Notes: a model not told the origin generated them from the sequence alone. 64,000 nt of DNA from Betaproteobacteria bacterium (GCA_018971415.1 JAGXAW010000001.1:1-64000), one strand, 5' to 3'; counted from the first letter of the stretch, positions 30,047-39,426 are shown. Program-made: numbers and translations.

Positions 30047-30568
30047 ATGCTCTACAAGCTCGGGAATAAAGTACCTCACATTCATCCTAACACCTATATC
30101 CATGAAAGCGCAGTAGTCATAGGCGATGTCACACTTAACGAACAATCCAGTATTTGGTGCGGAGCAATAATTCGAGCAGACAACGAACCAATTTTTATTG
30201 GCCAGCACTCAAATATCCAAGATGGGGCGGTTCTGCATACAGATCCTGGCATGCCTTTACATATTGGTGAAGGGGTTAGTGTGGGTCATATGGCGATGCT
30301 TCATGGTTGTACTGTAGGAAATCACTCTCTGATTGGTATAAAAGCAGTCATTTTGAACGGTGCTAAAGTCGGTCAGAATTGTCTGATTGGGGCTAACGCC
30401 CTCATTACCGAAGGAAAGGTTATCCCAGATGGCTCCCTTGTGGTGGGAAGCCCAGGTAAGGTGGTGAGAACGTTAACCGAACAAGAAATTCAAGGGCTTA
30501 AAAAGAACGCCGACAGCTACGTACAACGCTCTTTAGAATACAAAGAGGAACTAATACGAATAGAATAA
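30047..30568 (+). CDS. Gamma-carbonic anhydrase-like hexapeptide protein
   Basis: The 173-residue left-handed beta-helix protein has repeated hexapeptides ([40 protein letters not shown]). Metal-binding histidines typical of the YrdA/CaiE/gamma-CA group are likely His72 (VLHTD), His89 (VGHMAM) and His94 (MLHGC). Members may hydrate CO2 or act as metal-dependent scaffolds; most bacterial homologues lack proven activity. It begins after a clear AGGAGAG site and is followed by a hydrolase four bases later. Confidence 0.85.
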   Translation: MLYKLGNKVPHIHPNTYIHESAVVIGDVTLNEQSSIWCGAIIRADNEPIFIGQHSNIQDGAVLHTDPGMPLHIGEGVSVGHMAMLHGCTVGNHSLIGIKAVILNGAKVGQNCLIGANALITEGKVIPDGSLVVGSPGKVVRTLTEQEIQGLKKNADSYVQRSLEYKEELIRIE

Positions 30569-30572
30569 AGCC

Positions 30573-31178
30573 ATGAACAAAGAAATTTTTTTGTTTGAAG
30601 GTCCAGCAGGGACTCTTGAAGTCCTCGTTGAAGAACCTAATAACTCACCAGCTAAAGCCCTTGTCTTTATTGCTCACCCTCATCCTCTTTATGGAGGAAC
30701 AATGGACAACAAGGTTACTCAGACCATAGCCAGTACTTTTTTAAGACAAGGCTGTATTGCGGTCAGAATGAACTTCAGAGGGGTAGGAAAAAGCAGTGGT
30801 CAATTTGATCACGGGCAAGGGGAAACGGAGGATTGGCTTGCCCTCATCAATCATTTTACTGGTCGCTATCCCCATTTACCCGTATATTACGGAGGGTTCT
30901 CCTTTGGCGCCCATGTGATGAGCCAAGTTAACTTAATCAAAAAAGCTGAGAAAATGGTCTTAGTGGGCACGCCATGCGGAAACTTTCCTGTTGCAGAAGT
31001 GCCAGCTGAAACCTTACTTATTCATGGCGAACTGGATGAAACCATTCCTTTAATACAGGTTTTACAATGGGCAAGAGAATTTAGTCTTTCAGTGGTGGTC
31101 GTTGCGGGTGCTGACCATTTTTTTCATCATCGTTTAACGGTTATCCGCGATTGGATCACACGGTACTTTTTTAAATAA
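30573..31178 (+). CDS. Alpha/beta hydrolase (COG2945 type)
   Basis: The 201-residue protein has the family core FIAHPHPLYGGTMDNKV, FRGVGKSSGQFDHGQGETED, nucleophile elbow YGGFSFGAHV with Ser, and ADHFFHHRL with the late His. COG2945 proteins are small serine hydrolases of unknown substrate, possibly ester or lactone cleaving. The spacing to hemJ (nine bases) and to the gamma-CA-like gene (four bases) suggests one transcript. Confidence 0.8.
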   Translation: MNKEIFLFEGPAGTLEVLVEEPNNSPAKALVFIAHPHPLYGGTMDNKVTQTIASTFLRQGCIAVRMNFRGVGKSSGQFDHGQGETEDWLALINHFTGRYPHLPVYYGGFSFGAHVMSQVNLIKKAEKMVLVGTPCGNFPVAEVPAETLLIHGELDETIPLIQVLQWAREFSLSVVVVAGADHFFHHRLTVIRDWITRYFFK

Positions 31179-31187
31179 AGGATCAAT

Positions 31188-31610
31188 ATGTCTTTTCTAA
31201 CACTTAAATCGCTTCATGTTATTTTGATGGTAACCTGGTTTGCTGGCTTGTTTTATTTACCGAGGCTATATGTTTATCACGCCATGCTTGATGATGACGC
31301 AAAAGGAAATGAACGCTTCAAAATCATGGAAAGAAAACTGTTTTGGGGAATTATGACGCCGGGCGGTATTTTTACTGTGATCACAGGTTTAGCCATGGTG
31401 ATTATTTACCATGACATAGGAGTATGGCTTCATATCAAACTCACTTTGGTGGCCTTACTGATCATCTATCATGTTTGGTGTGGTAAGCTGCTTAATGACT
31501 TTAAATACGACAAAAATCAACACAGTCATGTCTGGTATCGCTGGTTTAACGAATTTCCAGTGCTCATTATTATTCCTGTGGTTTTTCTGGTTATCTATAA
31601 ACCATTCTAA
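31188..31610 (+). CDS. hemJ: Protoporphyrinogen IX oxidase HemJ
   Basis: A 140-residue four-helix membrane protein of the UPF0093/HemJ family (LKSLHVILMVTWFAGLFYLPRLYVYHAM, WLHIKLTLVALLIIYHVWCG). It oxidises protoporphyrinogen to protoporphyrin in haem synthesis. His10 and the later conserved Lys in IKLTLV are present. Haem supply fits the cytochrome-rich left part of the window, though this gene is common in betaproteobacteria. Confidence 0.92.
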   Translation: MSFLTLKSLHVILMVTWFAGLFYLPRLYVYHAMLDDDAKGNERFKIMERKLFWGIMTPGGIFTVITGLAMVIIYHDIGVWLHIKLTLVALLIIYHVWCGKLLNDFKYDKNQHSHVWYRWFNEFPVLIIIPVVFLVIYKPF

Positions 31611-31616
31611 CCAACG

Positions 31617-32765
31617 ATGACTATTTTTTCTTTCTTTGCCACCTGTCCTAAAGGGTTAGAACAGCCCTTATTGGATGAGCTACAAAAACTCGGTTTACAG
31701 GACTTAATGGCTGGTGAGGCAGGCGTTTGGTTTAGCGGAAACTTCACTCAAGGGATGAAAGCCAACCTGTATTCTCGCATTGCCAGCCGTATTCTTCTAT
31801 TGATCGCAAAGGGAGAGTACGCCCATGAGCAGGATTTATATGAAAGCGCTTATTCTTTTCCATGGGTAAATTGGTTCGATGCTCACCAAAGCTTCATGAT
31901 CACCACCAATGCTAAAAATTGTCCTTTAAAGAGTTTGGATTTTGTTACGCTGCGTATTAAAGACGCTATTTGCGACCAGTTTCGTGAAGAACAAGGCAAC
32001 CGCCCGTCTATCGACACCAGAGAACCTGATGTGCGTATTTATGTTTATTTAACAGAACATGATTATTTTTATTATTTGGACATGAGCGGCGAAGCACTCT
32101 TTAAACGTGGCGCTCGAATTGAAAGCGGAGAGACTCCCTTAAAAAAGAATTTAGCAGCCGGACTATTATCACTCAGTGGTTGGCAACCAGGCATTCCTTT
32201 ACTTGATATGTTTTGTGGCTCAGGAACAATTTTAAGTGAAGCTGCAGAAATCAGCCTAACACGCGCACCAGGTTTGAATCGACATTTTGGCTTTGAGAAA
32301 TTAAAAGTCCATGATCAACACAGCTGGCAAGTTCTATTAAACGAAGCAAAGCATCAGGTTCAAGAGCAAAAAACTCTACCTATCTGGGGTTATGACTTAA
32401 AGGGTGATGCCATAGAAGCGAGTCGGACGAATTTTGAAGCCTCTGATTTAGCTCAATCTATTACCTTAAAACAAGTGAATGCCGTAGAGTCTCAACCGCC
32501 CATAGAAAAAGGGATGATTGTTTCCAATCCTCCCTATGGTGTCCGATTGAGCGAACAGTCTTTTTTACAAGCGCTGTATCCTCAACTGGGAGAAACCTTA
32601 AAAAAACGCTATACAAACTGGGACGGATGGTTTTTAACAGCGGATCTCACCTTTCCGAAAGGATTACGCTTAAAACCTAACCGAAAAATTCCATTATTCA
32701 ATGGGGCGCTGGAATGCAGACTTTTTCATATTCCTCTCGTTGCTGGGTCAAACAGGAAAAAATGA
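31617..32765 (+). CDS. THUMP-domain 23S rRNA methyltransferase, RlmL N-terminal-like
   Basis: The 382-residue protein begins with a ferredoxin-like/THUMP region (FFATCPKGLEQPLLDELQKLG, KDAICDQFREEQGNRPSID) and ends with a SAM methyltransferase domain (LLDMFCGSGTILSEAAEI, catalytic VSNPPYGVRL). This matches the N2-guanine-2445 methyltransferase half of RlmL (rlmKL without the K half). The substrate base is inferred from the family. It lies six bases after hemJ and ahead of phoB by 54 bases. Confidence 0.88.
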   Translation: MTIFSFFATCPKGLEQPLLDELQKLGLQDLMAGEAGVWFSGNFTQGMKANLYSRIASRILLLIAKGEYAHEQDLYESAYSFPWVNWFDAHQSFMITTNAKNCPLKSLDFVTLRIKDAICDQFREEQGNRPSIDTREPDVRIYVYLTEHDYFYYLDMSGEALFKRGARIESGETPLKKNLAAGLLSLSGWQPGIPLLDMFCGSGTILSEAAEISLTRAPGLNRHFGFEKLKVHDQHSWQVLLNEAKHQVQEQKTLPIWGYDLKGDAIEASRTNFEASDLAQSITLKQVNAVESQPPIEKGMIVSNPPYGVRLSEQSFLQALYPQLGETLKKRYTNWDGWFLTADLTFPKGLRLKPNRKIPLFNGALECRLFHIPLVAGSNRKK

Positions 32766-32777
32766 CATAATTTTGTA

Positions 32778-32812
32778 TTTGTAACAATTTCGTCACATTG
32801 AGTCGGTATAAA
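32778..32812 (+). promoter_or_regulatory. Candidate PHO box and -10 element of phoB
   Basis: Two seven-base direct half-sites TTGTAAC and TCGTCAC are four bases apart, the spacing of PhoB sites (consensus CTGTCAT with 4-base AT linker), though each half matches only about four of seven. A TATAAA -10 follows ten bases after the second half, the usual distance for Pho promoters. This would give autoregulation of phoBR. Transcription would then start at about 32819, so the first ATG (32820) would have almost no leader. Confidence 0.5.
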
Positions 32813-32819
32813 GGCAGTC

Positions 32820-33560
32820 ATGGAAATGGCAAATTTACCCACTCAAAATCTTTACTCAATGGAGGCAAATTTGGCCGCTAATATTTTGCTTGTTGAAGAC
32901 GAACCTGCTATTCAAGATTTAATCTCAATGAATCTTCGTCAAGCCGGTCACTCTCCTATCCTTTCCTCTGACGCTGGTGAAGCCTTAGAAAAGGTTCGTG
33001 ACACCCTCCCAGATCTGATTCTTGTTGACTGGATGTTGCCCGGGATGAGTGGCATTGAACTCATTAGACGTTTAAGAAATAATGATCGAACTCGAAATGT
33101 GCCCATTATCATGCTTACCGCCAGAGCTGATGAGAATGATAAGTTAGCCGGTCTTGATTCCGGGGCAGATGACTATATTACCAAACCCTTTTCAATACGC
33201 GAACTCAATGCCAGAATTAAGGCAGTATTGCGTCGTCGCGCCCCTCAAATCACTGAAGATAAAGTGGTATTTAAACATTTAACCCTCGACCCAAGTACAC
33301 ATCGAGTCAACGCCAATGGACAAGACTTAAATCTGGGACCAACAGAATTTAAGTTATTACACTTTTTCATGACTCATCCTGAAAGAGTCTACTCAAGAAC
33401 ACAAATCCTTGATCAAGTGTGGGGGGATCATGTGTTTATTGAAGAACGAACTGTTGATGTTCATATACGCAGATTACGTGCCGCCCTTGAAAGCACGGGT
33501 GCCGCCTCCTTACTACAAACCGTTAGAGGGGCTGGATATCGCTTAACAGCTATCGCCTGA
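32820..33560 (+). CDS. phoB: Phosphate regulon response regulator PhoB
   Basis: The 246-residue protein (as annotated) has a receiver domain (NILLVEDEPAIQDLI, phosphate acceptor Asp70 in LILVDWMLPGMSG, Lys in ITKPFSIREL) and an OmpR/PhoB winged-helix domain (LGPTEFKLLHFFMTHPERVYSRTQILDQVWG, RTVDVHIRRLR). It turns on genes for phosphate uptake. The first ATG follows AAGG, but ATGs at 32826 and 32859 are also in frame; the E. coli protein would correspond to about codon 17 here, so a later start is quite possible. It is followed by phoR. Confidence 0.93.
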   Translation: MEMANLPTQNLYSMEANLAANILLVEDEPAIQDLISMNLRQAGHSPILSSDAGEALEKVRDTLPDLILVDWMLPGMSGIELIRRLRNNDRTRNVPIIMLTARADENDKLAGLDSGADDYITKPFSIRELNARIKAVLRRRAPQITEDKVVFKHLTLDPSTHRVNANGQDLNLGPTEFKLLHFFMTHPERVYSRTQILDQVWGDHVFIEERTVDVHIRRLRAALESTGAASLLQTVRGAGYRLTAIA

Positions 33561-33574
33561 AAGTCATTTGTCTG

Positions 33575-33607
33575 ATAATCTCACACTATTACTAAAAGTG
33601 AGATTAT
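33575..33607 (+). promoter_or_regulatory. Perfect hairpin covering the phoR ribosome site and start codon
   Basis: ATAATCTCAC (33575-33584) and GTGAGATTAT (33598-33607) form a perfect ten-pair stem with a 13-base loop. The right arm includes the GTGAG ribosome site and the first two bases of the phoR ATG at 33606. In the phoB-phoR mRNA this would hide phoR translation until it melts or is passed by ribosomes leaving phoB. Confidence 0.6.
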
Positions 33608-34922
33608 GGTTCGTTTTTTCATCATTACATTAAGTGCTGTTTTACTGGCTGCAATACTGGGAATAACCATTGGTTACTCCCTTGAGGCCACATGGGGTTG
33701 GTTGGCTTTTTCAAGCTTACTGTTACTTTTTATTTTTTATAACACTAAAAAACTCTACCAGCTCTCTTGTTGGTTGTCCAAGCATGGTGGTAATACCCAC
33801 TTCCCCAACGCAGGGAACGCCTGGGATCAAGCTTTCTCACAATTGTCTGCATTAGAAAAAAATACCGTTTCTATTCAAAATAAACTCAAAGAGGCACTCA
33901 TTCGCTTTCAAAAAGCAGGAGAAGCTTTACCTAATGGTATTATTGTATTGGACAAAGACGACCGCATTCAGTGGTGTAATCCAAGCGCTGAAAAACACTT
34001 CGAAATCAATCTTGAACGTGACCGACTGCAGGCGCTGTCTTATTTAATCAGACACTCTGCTTTTCTTGCTTGGTTAAAACTGGGTACACCAAAAGAGTCT
34101 ATTCTCATAAAAGGTATTCGTGGCAGCGAGATTACATTGTCTATCATCATGGTGCCCTATAGCAGTGATGAAAGATTATTGGTTAGCCACGATGTCTCTC
34201 AAGTTGAAATCGATGAAAAAGTCCGTAGAGACTTTGTCGCCAACGTCTCCCATGAGCTCAGAACGCCATTAACTGTCGTTGGTGGCTTTATCGAAACATT
34301 AATCGATAATCCCAATATTGAAAAAAGTACGGTCGATCATATTTACCAGACAATACACCAGCAAACCAACCGTATGTTTCATATTGTCGAAGAGCTACTC
34401 TCCTTATCAAGCCTTGAGTCGCAACAGTTCCCCGCTCCAAAAACACCTGTTTCTGTTGAGTTTTTATTAGAACAAATTAAACAAATGGCTGCACACATTA
34501 GCGGCCAACGGCATCATATTGAAGTGCAATGCCAAGATCCTGAAAGTTATATTTTGGGTTCTAGTAACGCTCTCATCAGCGCTTTTTCAAATTTGGTCTC
34601 CAATGCCGTTCGCTACACTCCTGATCAAGGCCAGATTAATATTGTCTGGCGTATTGTGAATAACGAAGGATTGTTTAGTGTTCAAGACACTGGGATCGGG
34701 ATTGCAAGAGAACATATTACTCGGCTTACTGAGCGTTTCTACCGCGTTGATAAAGAGCGTTCACGCAGCACTGGTGGGACTGGTTTAGGGCTTGCTATTG
34801 TCAAACAAATTGCATCACACCATGACGCCTCTTTAGATATTCAAAGTACCTTAGGCGAAGGAAGTACTTTTACATTAACCTTCCCTGCTGACAGAATTCA
34901 ACTTGCTAACAACAGTCATTAG
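33606..34922 (+). CDS. phoR: Phosphate regulon sensor histidine kinase PhoR
   Basis: The 438-residue kinase has two N-terminal membrane helices (about 4-24 and 30-46), a PAS-like domain (about 95-200, with NGIIVLDKDDRIQWCNPSA), the dimerisation/phosphate domain with His216 in VANVSHELRTPL and an ATP-binding domain (NLVSNAVRYTPDQG, DTGIGIAREH, GTGLGLAIVKQI). It senses phosphate status through the Pst system and controls PhoB. It starts 45 bases after phoB. pst genes are not in the window. Confidence 0.95.
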   Translation: MVRFFIITLSAVLLAAILGITIGYSLEATWGWLAFSSLLLLFIFYNTKKLYQLSCWLSKHGGNTHFPNAGNAWDQAFSQLSALEKNTVSIQNKLKEALIRFQKAGEALPNGIIVLDKDDRIQWCNPSAEKHFEINLERDRLQALSYLIRHSAFLAWLKLGTPKESILIKGIRGSEITLSIIMVPYSSDERLLVSHDVSQVEIDEKVRRDFVANVSHELRTPLTVVGGFIETLIDNPNIEKSTVDHIYQTIHQQTNRMFHIVEELLSLSSLESQQFPAPKTPVSVEFLLEQIKQMAAHISGQRHHIEVQCQDPESYILGSSNALISAFSNLVSNAVRYTPDQGQINIVWRIVNNEGLFSVQDTGIGIAREHITRLTERFYRVDKERSRSTGGTGLGLAIVKQIASHHDASLDIQSTLGEGSTFTLTFPADRIQLANNSH

Positions 34923-34933
34923 GATTACCCATT

Positions 34934-35203
34934 ATGATTAGCCGTGAAATTGAAATTATTAACAAGTTAGGATTGCATGCCAGAGCATCCGCAAAACTAA
35001 CACAAACCGCCTCACAATTTAGCGCTGATATTGGTATCACACGTAATAATAAACGCGTGAATGCAAAAAGTATTATGGGTGTGATGATGTTAGCTGCAAG
35101 CCGAGGGACTACTGTTATACTGGATTGTCAGGGGGCTGATGAAGAGCAAGCCATGCAAGCTCTGGTTGAGTTAATTCATAATAAATTTGATGAGGAAGAA
35201 TAA
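34934..35203 (+). CDS. ptsH: Phosphocarrier protein HPr
   Basis: The 89-residue protein carries phosphate from enzyme I to PTS EIIA proteins. His15 in NKLGLHARASAKLTQTA is the phosphorylation site and Ser46 in NAKSIMGVMMLAAS is the position that HPr kinase can modify. It starts 11 bases after phoR and its stop touches ptsI. Betaproteobacteria often use this HPr in a regulatory nitrogen or PTS-Man type system rather than for sugar uptake; here no EIIA gene sits in front. Confidence 0.95.
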   Translation: MISREIEIINKLGLHARASAKLTQTASQFSADIGITRNNKRVNAKSIMGVMMLAASRGTTVILDCQGADEEQAMQALVELIHNKFDEEE

Positions 35204-36934
35204 ATGAGCTACACCATCCATGGGATTGCCGTGTCAAATGGAATCGCTATCGGACGTGCACATTTATTTTCTCATACTTCGATTGAGGTCACCCACTACA
35301 GCATCAACGAAGATCAAATAGAGCAAGAGATTGAACGCTTTAAGGATGCTATTCATGAAGCCAGAAGCGAATTAGAAACCCTGCAGTCAAATATCCCAGA
35401 AAACGCTCCCACTGAATTCTCTGCATTCTTGCAGTTGCATTTAATGATACTCAATGATGGAACACTGAGTAATGAACCCATTGGTTTAATTAAACATCAA
35501 CAATGCAATGCGGAATGGGCGCTCAGGCTACAAATGGATCAACTGATTGAGCAGTTTCAATTAATTGAAGATCCTTATTTAAGAGAGAGGCAAGCGGACG
35601 TTGTCCAGGTTGTAGAACGTATTCTAAAGGTGTTGTTAGGTAAAAAATCCGCCGCCATGCCCACCTGGGATCAGGGAGAAGAAATTATCTTGGTTGCCCA
35701 TGATTTAGGCCCAGCTGACATGCTGGTGTTTAAAAACCAGGCTTTTCAGGCATTCATCACAGACATGGGGGGAGCCACCTCACACACTGCCATCTTGGCT
35801 CGAGGTTTAAGTATCCCATCGGTGGTCGCCTTGCATCATGCATGGCATATCATTAAAGAAGGTGAGCTTCTCATTATTGATGGCACCTGTGGTGTGGTGA
35901 TTGTTAACCCTGATGAGACGGTATTAACAGAATACAGGGTTAAACAAGAGCAGTGGAATGAACAAAAGAAAAAGTTAAAAAAATTACGTTTAACTCCCGC
36001 TAAATCTCTCGATAACCAAGACATTCTTCTTCTGGCCAATATTGAATCACCCCAGGATATGGACACCGTTAAAAAAAGTGGTGCCCTGGGAGTTGGCTTA
36101 TATCGTACTGAATTCTTGTTCATGAACCGCACAAGCGCGCCAGGTGAAGAAGAACAATTTAAAGCTTACCGTAAAGTGGTTGAGTCAATTAAAGGGCAGC
36201 CCGTAATTATCCGCACTCTCGATATTGGTGCTGATAAACCCATTGAAAGTCTGAGTACGGGACATACACTCAACCCAGCATTGGGTTTAAGAGCCGTACG
36301 TTACTGCCTATCAGAACCCCATCTTTTTAAAATTCAATTACGGGCTATTTTAAGAGCATCACAATTTGGTGACGTACACTGTTTAATTCCCATGATTTCA
36401 AGTAATCATGAAATCAAACAGACCATGGCGATTATTAATCAAGCTAAAAAAGAGTTATCTGAGGAAGGAATTGCGTTTAATCCTCATTTACCGATTGGTG
36501 CCATGATTGAGGTTCCAGCAGCTGCACTGGCACTCCCACTCATTCTTGACCAGTTGGATTTTATCTCTATTGGTACCAACGATTTAATTCAATATACCCT
36601 GGCCATTGATCGCTCTGACGACTCTGTCGCTCATCTTTACAATCCTGTTCATCCGGCCATATTAACGCTTATTGCTAACACCATTAACTATGCACATCGC
36701 AATAACAAACCAGTGGCAGTGTGTGGAGAAATGGCGGGGGACCCCCAACTCACAAGACTTTTACTTGGCATGGGTCTTAGGGAGTTTTCTATGCATCCCG
36801 CGCACATTCCAGAAGTAAAACAAATTATTCTCAACACAGATATTGAGAACATCAGAAAACTAACCAAAAAAATCTTAAAAACCTACGATTTCCAAAGAAT
36901 CAACGAGCTCATCAACCAACTTAACCATGGTTAG
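35204..36934 (+). CDS. ptsI: Phosphoenolpyruvate-protein phosphotransferase (PTS enzyme I)
   Basis: The 576-residue enzyme moves phosphate from phosphoenolpyruvate to HPr. The phospho-histidine is in DMGGATSHTAILARGLSIP, the PEP-binding Arg in GLYRTEFLFMNR and the catalytic Cys in PVAVCGEMAGDP. The GAF domain of the nitrogen-PTS version (PtsP) is absent, so this is ordinary EI. It starts directly after ptsH. Its stop overlaps that of pyrE by four bases, so the two transcripts converge. Confidence 0.96.
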   Translation: MSYTIHGIAVSNGIAIGRAHLFSHTSIEVTHYSINEDQIEQEIERFKDAIHEARSELETLQSNIPENAPTEFSAFLQLHLMILNDGTLSNEPIGLIKHQQCNAEWALRLQMDQLIEQFQLIEDPYLRERQADVVQVVERILKVLLGKKSAAMPTWDQGEEIILVAHDLGPADMLVFKNQAFQAFITDMGGATSHTAILARGLSIPSVVALHHAWHIIKEGELLIIDGTCGVVIVNPDETVLTEYRVKQEQWNEQKKKLKKLRLTPAKSLDNQDILLLANIESPQDMDTVKKSGALGVGLYRTEFLFMNRTSAPGEEEQFKAYRKVVESIKGQPVIIRTLDIGADKPIESLSTGHTLNPALGLRAVRYCLSEPHLFKIQLRAILRASQFGDVHCLIPMISSNHEIKQTMAIINQAKKELSEEGIAFNPHLPIGAMIEVPAAALALPLILDQLDFISIGTNDLIQYTLAIDRSDDSVAHLYNPVHPAILTLIANTINYAHRNNKPVAVCGEMAGDPQLTRLLLGMGLREFSMHPAHIPEVKQIILNTDIENIRKLTKKILKTYDFQRINELINQLNHG

Positions 36935-37578
36935 TTAGCCTTCACCCCATATTGCTTTCTATAGGCCAAGGTCTTTTCGGCATACTGACTGAGCTCAGGG
37001 TCATCATTAAGATAAACCAATAAGTCATCTAAGTTAGCGATACTTAATACCGGGATACCTAGTTTTTCCCTCACTTCTTGAGCTGCGGAGAGGTGTGTTA
37101 AGCCCCTCTCCATTCTGTCTAAGGCAGTCACCACGCCAACGGGAGTCGCGCCGGCTAACTTAATCATATCAAAGGATTCACGCACAGAGGTGCCAGCAGA
37201 GATCACATCATCAACAATCAATACTCTACCTGTTACTGGGGCTCCTACTAACGTTCCACCCTCACCATGGTCTTTGGCTTCCTTACGGTTATAACTAAAG
37301 GGTACTTCTCGCCCTTGTTTAGCAAAGGAAATGGCAATGGCTGCCGCCAAAGAAATCCCCTTATAAGCCGGTCCAAACAAAACATCAAACTCAATGGCTG
37401 AATGATTAATGGTTTGCACATAAAAATCGGCTAATCGGGATAGAGCGGTGCCTGTGTAAAACAATCCTGCGTTAAAAAAATAAGGCGACTGACGGCCTGC
37501 CTTCGTTGTAAACTCACCAAAACGCAGGACCTTTTGCTCCACCGCAAAGGCAATAAAATCGGTATGAAAGTTGCTCAT
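36931..37578 (-). CDS. pyrE: Orotate phosphoribosyltransferase
   Basis: The 215-residue enzyme makes orotidine 5'-phosphate from orotate and PRPP in pyrimidine synthesis. The PRPP motif RVLIVDDVISAGTSVRES and FFNAGLFYTGTALSRLADFY are present. It is a single gene facing ampG at a 41-base gap and convergent with ptsI. The substrate PRPP is made by prs at 59 kb. Confidence 0.96.
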   Translation of the reverse strand: MSNFHTDFIAFAVEQKVLRFGEFTTKAGRQSPYFFNAGLFYTGTALSRLADFYVQTINHSAIEFDVLFGPAYKGISLAAAIAISFAKQGREVPFSYNRKEAKDHGEGGTLVGAPVTGRVLIVDDVISAGTSVRESFDMIKLAGATPVGVVTALDRMERGLTHLSAAQEVREKLGIPVLSIANLDDLLVYLNDDPELSQYAEKTLAYRKQYGVKAN

Positions 37579-37619
37579 TATTTACTCACTTAATTTATGA
37601 TGACAGGATATCACAGGAG

Positions 37620-38858
37620 ATGAGCTTGTCAGAGTCAAAAACATTATCAGTTAAAAGACAGCTTCTCATTTTATGTATGGGATTTGCCTCGGGTCTACCC
37701 TTGGCGCTGACAGGAACCACCTTACAGGCATGGCTTGTCAATAGTGGTATTGGTATTAAAGCAGTAGGTTTCTTTGCTGCTATTGGCATTCCTTATACGT
37801 GGAAATTTATTTGGTCTCCATTAATGGATCGCTATTATATTCCGCGTTTAGGTAGACGAAAAACCTGGCTACTGCTCACCCAAGTCTCTTTATTTTTTTC
37901 TATCAATTGGCTCAGTACACTCGACCCCCATGAAAGCATCGGACAGTTTGGCCTTGTTGCTTTATTAATCGCTTTTTTTTCTGCCTCGCAAGATGTTGTC
38001 ATTGATGCTTACCGAACCGACATCTTAAAGCCTAGCGAACGGGGGATGGGCTCGGCCATGGCAGTACTTGGCTATCGTTTGGCGATGCTGGCATCAGGAG
38101 CGGGAGGGCTCATCTTGGCCTCTTATTTAGGCTTTCACAAAACCTATCAAGTGATGGCCGTATTTATGGTGTTAATGATAGCCATTTCGTTATTTTCACC
38201 TGAACCTTTAATAGGACAAATACCGAAAAACGATTATCCCTTTTTAGCACCGATAGTAGAGTTCTTTCAACGACCTTTTGCACTGTCTTTTTTAATTCTT
38301 ATTGTGTTGTATAAATTAAGCGACGCGCTAGCAGGGTCCCTCACTACAGCCTTCTTAATGCAAGGCGTTCACTTTACTCTTATCGAAGTGGGTGCTGTAA
38401 ATAAAGGGGTGGGGCTCGGCGCAACTCTTGCGGGAGCCTTTATTGGTGGACTACTCATGACGCGGATGAATTTATACCGTTCATTATTGGTTTTTGGTGT
38501 GCTCCAGGCGTTGGCGACACTCTCATTTGCTCTTCTTGCACAACAGGGACATCAAACAACTCTGATGGTGATCAGTGTCTTTTTGGAAAACTTTACTTCC
38601 GGAATGGGGACTGCAGCCTTAAGCGCTTTACTAATGTCTTTGTGTCATCATCAATTCAGCGCCACTCAATTTGCCCTATTAAGTGCGCTTTCAGCTGTGG
38701 GAAGAGTCTATTTATCTCCTCTTGCAGGATTAATCGTAGAGAGTTCGGGATGGGTTAATTTCTTCTTAATCACAACACTCGCTGCCCTACCAGGACTGAT
38801 CATCATAGGGTGGCTAAAAGGGAAGCTAACCGAGTTGTCTACGAAGCAAATTTTGTAA
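37620..38858 (+). CDS. ampG: AmpG-type muropeptide/MFS permease
   Basis: The 412-residue transporter has twelve hydrophobic helices and the AmpG family pattern (CMGFASGLPLALTGTTLQAWL, PYTWKFIWSPLMDRYYIPRLGRRKTWL, ASQDVVIDAYRTDIL). AmpG brings anhydromuropeptides back to the cytoplasm for wall recycling. AGGAG touches the first ATG, so a TTG two codons later (37626) with better spacing could be the real start. It shares 20 bases with the convergent metW end. Confidence 0.88.
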   Translation: MSLSESKTLSVKRQLLILCMGFASGLPLALTGTTLQAWLVNSGIGIKAVGFFAAIGIPYTWKFIWSPLMDRYYIPRLGRRKTWLLLTQVSLFFSINWLSTLDPHESIGQFGLVALLIAFFSASQDVVIDAYRTDILKPSERGMGSAMAVLGYRLAMLASGAGGLILASYLGFHKTYQVMAVFMVLMIAISLFSPEPLIGQIPKNDYPFLAPIVEFFQRPFALSFLILIVLYKLSDALAGSLTTAFLMQGVHFTLIEVGAVNKGVGLGATLAGAFIGGLLMTRMNLYRSLLVFGVLQALATLSFALLAQQGHQTTLMVISVFLENFTSGMGTAALSALLMSLCHHQFSATQFALLSALSAVGRVYLSPLAGLIVESSGWVNFFLITTLAALPGLIIIGWLKGKLTELSTKQIL

Positions 38859-39426
38859 CTCGGTACATAGCAAGGCTTCCCAACAAATTGGGTGCCAAGT
38901 ATACTGTTTTGCCATTAGTGATCACGTGACGCTCAATGACTTGAATATTTAAGCGACGACATAAGTCTTCAAAGTCTTGCAAAGTACACAAATGAATATT
39001 TGGCGTGTTATGCCACTCATAGGGCATATCCTCTGATTTTGGCATCATGCCATTGATGACTTGCCAACGGTTTTTCCAATAACCAAAATTCGGAAAAGTA
39101 ACGATACCTTCTCGCCCCACTCGCAACATATCACTCAGTAAAAACTCTGTTTTACGCATCGCTTGCAAAGTTTGTGACAGTATCACTGTGTCAAAGGATT
39201 GCTCAGCAAAACCCGATAAACCACTCTCCAGATCCCGTTGAATAACATTAATACCGTTGCCAATCGCACTTGTTACACGCTCGATTTCAATTTCAACACC
39301 ATAACCAGAAACGTGATACTGCTGCTGCAGATACTTCATTAACTGACCATCACCACATCCTAAATCAAGGATGCGTGATCTTGGTTTTATCCACTGTCCG
39401 ATAACTTGATGATCAAAACGTATCAC
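38839..39426 (-). CDS. metW: Methionine biosynthesis protein MetW
   Basis: The 195-residue protein of the methyltransferase-like fold has [19 protein letters not shown] and the MetW block [35 protein letters not shown]. It works with MetX in homoserine acylation in this clade, where the pair is always linked. It overlaps metX by four bases and the ampG end by 20. Confidence 0.95.
   Translation of the reverse strand: MIRFDHQVIGQWIKPRSRILDLGCGDGQLMKYLQQQYHVSGYGVEIEIERVTSAIGNGINVIQRDLESGLSGFAEQSFDTVILSQTLQAMRKTEFLLSDMLRVGREGIVTFPNFGYWKNRWQVINGMMPKSEDMPYEWHNTPNIHLCTLQDFEDLCRRLNIQVIERHVITNGKTVYLAPNLLGSLAMYRVTKFAS

Noticed and set aside
35836-36132. Minus-strand 98-codon frame within ptsI
   Set aside because: It is fully inside a conserved enzyme and has no recognisable domain; a reading-frame shadow.
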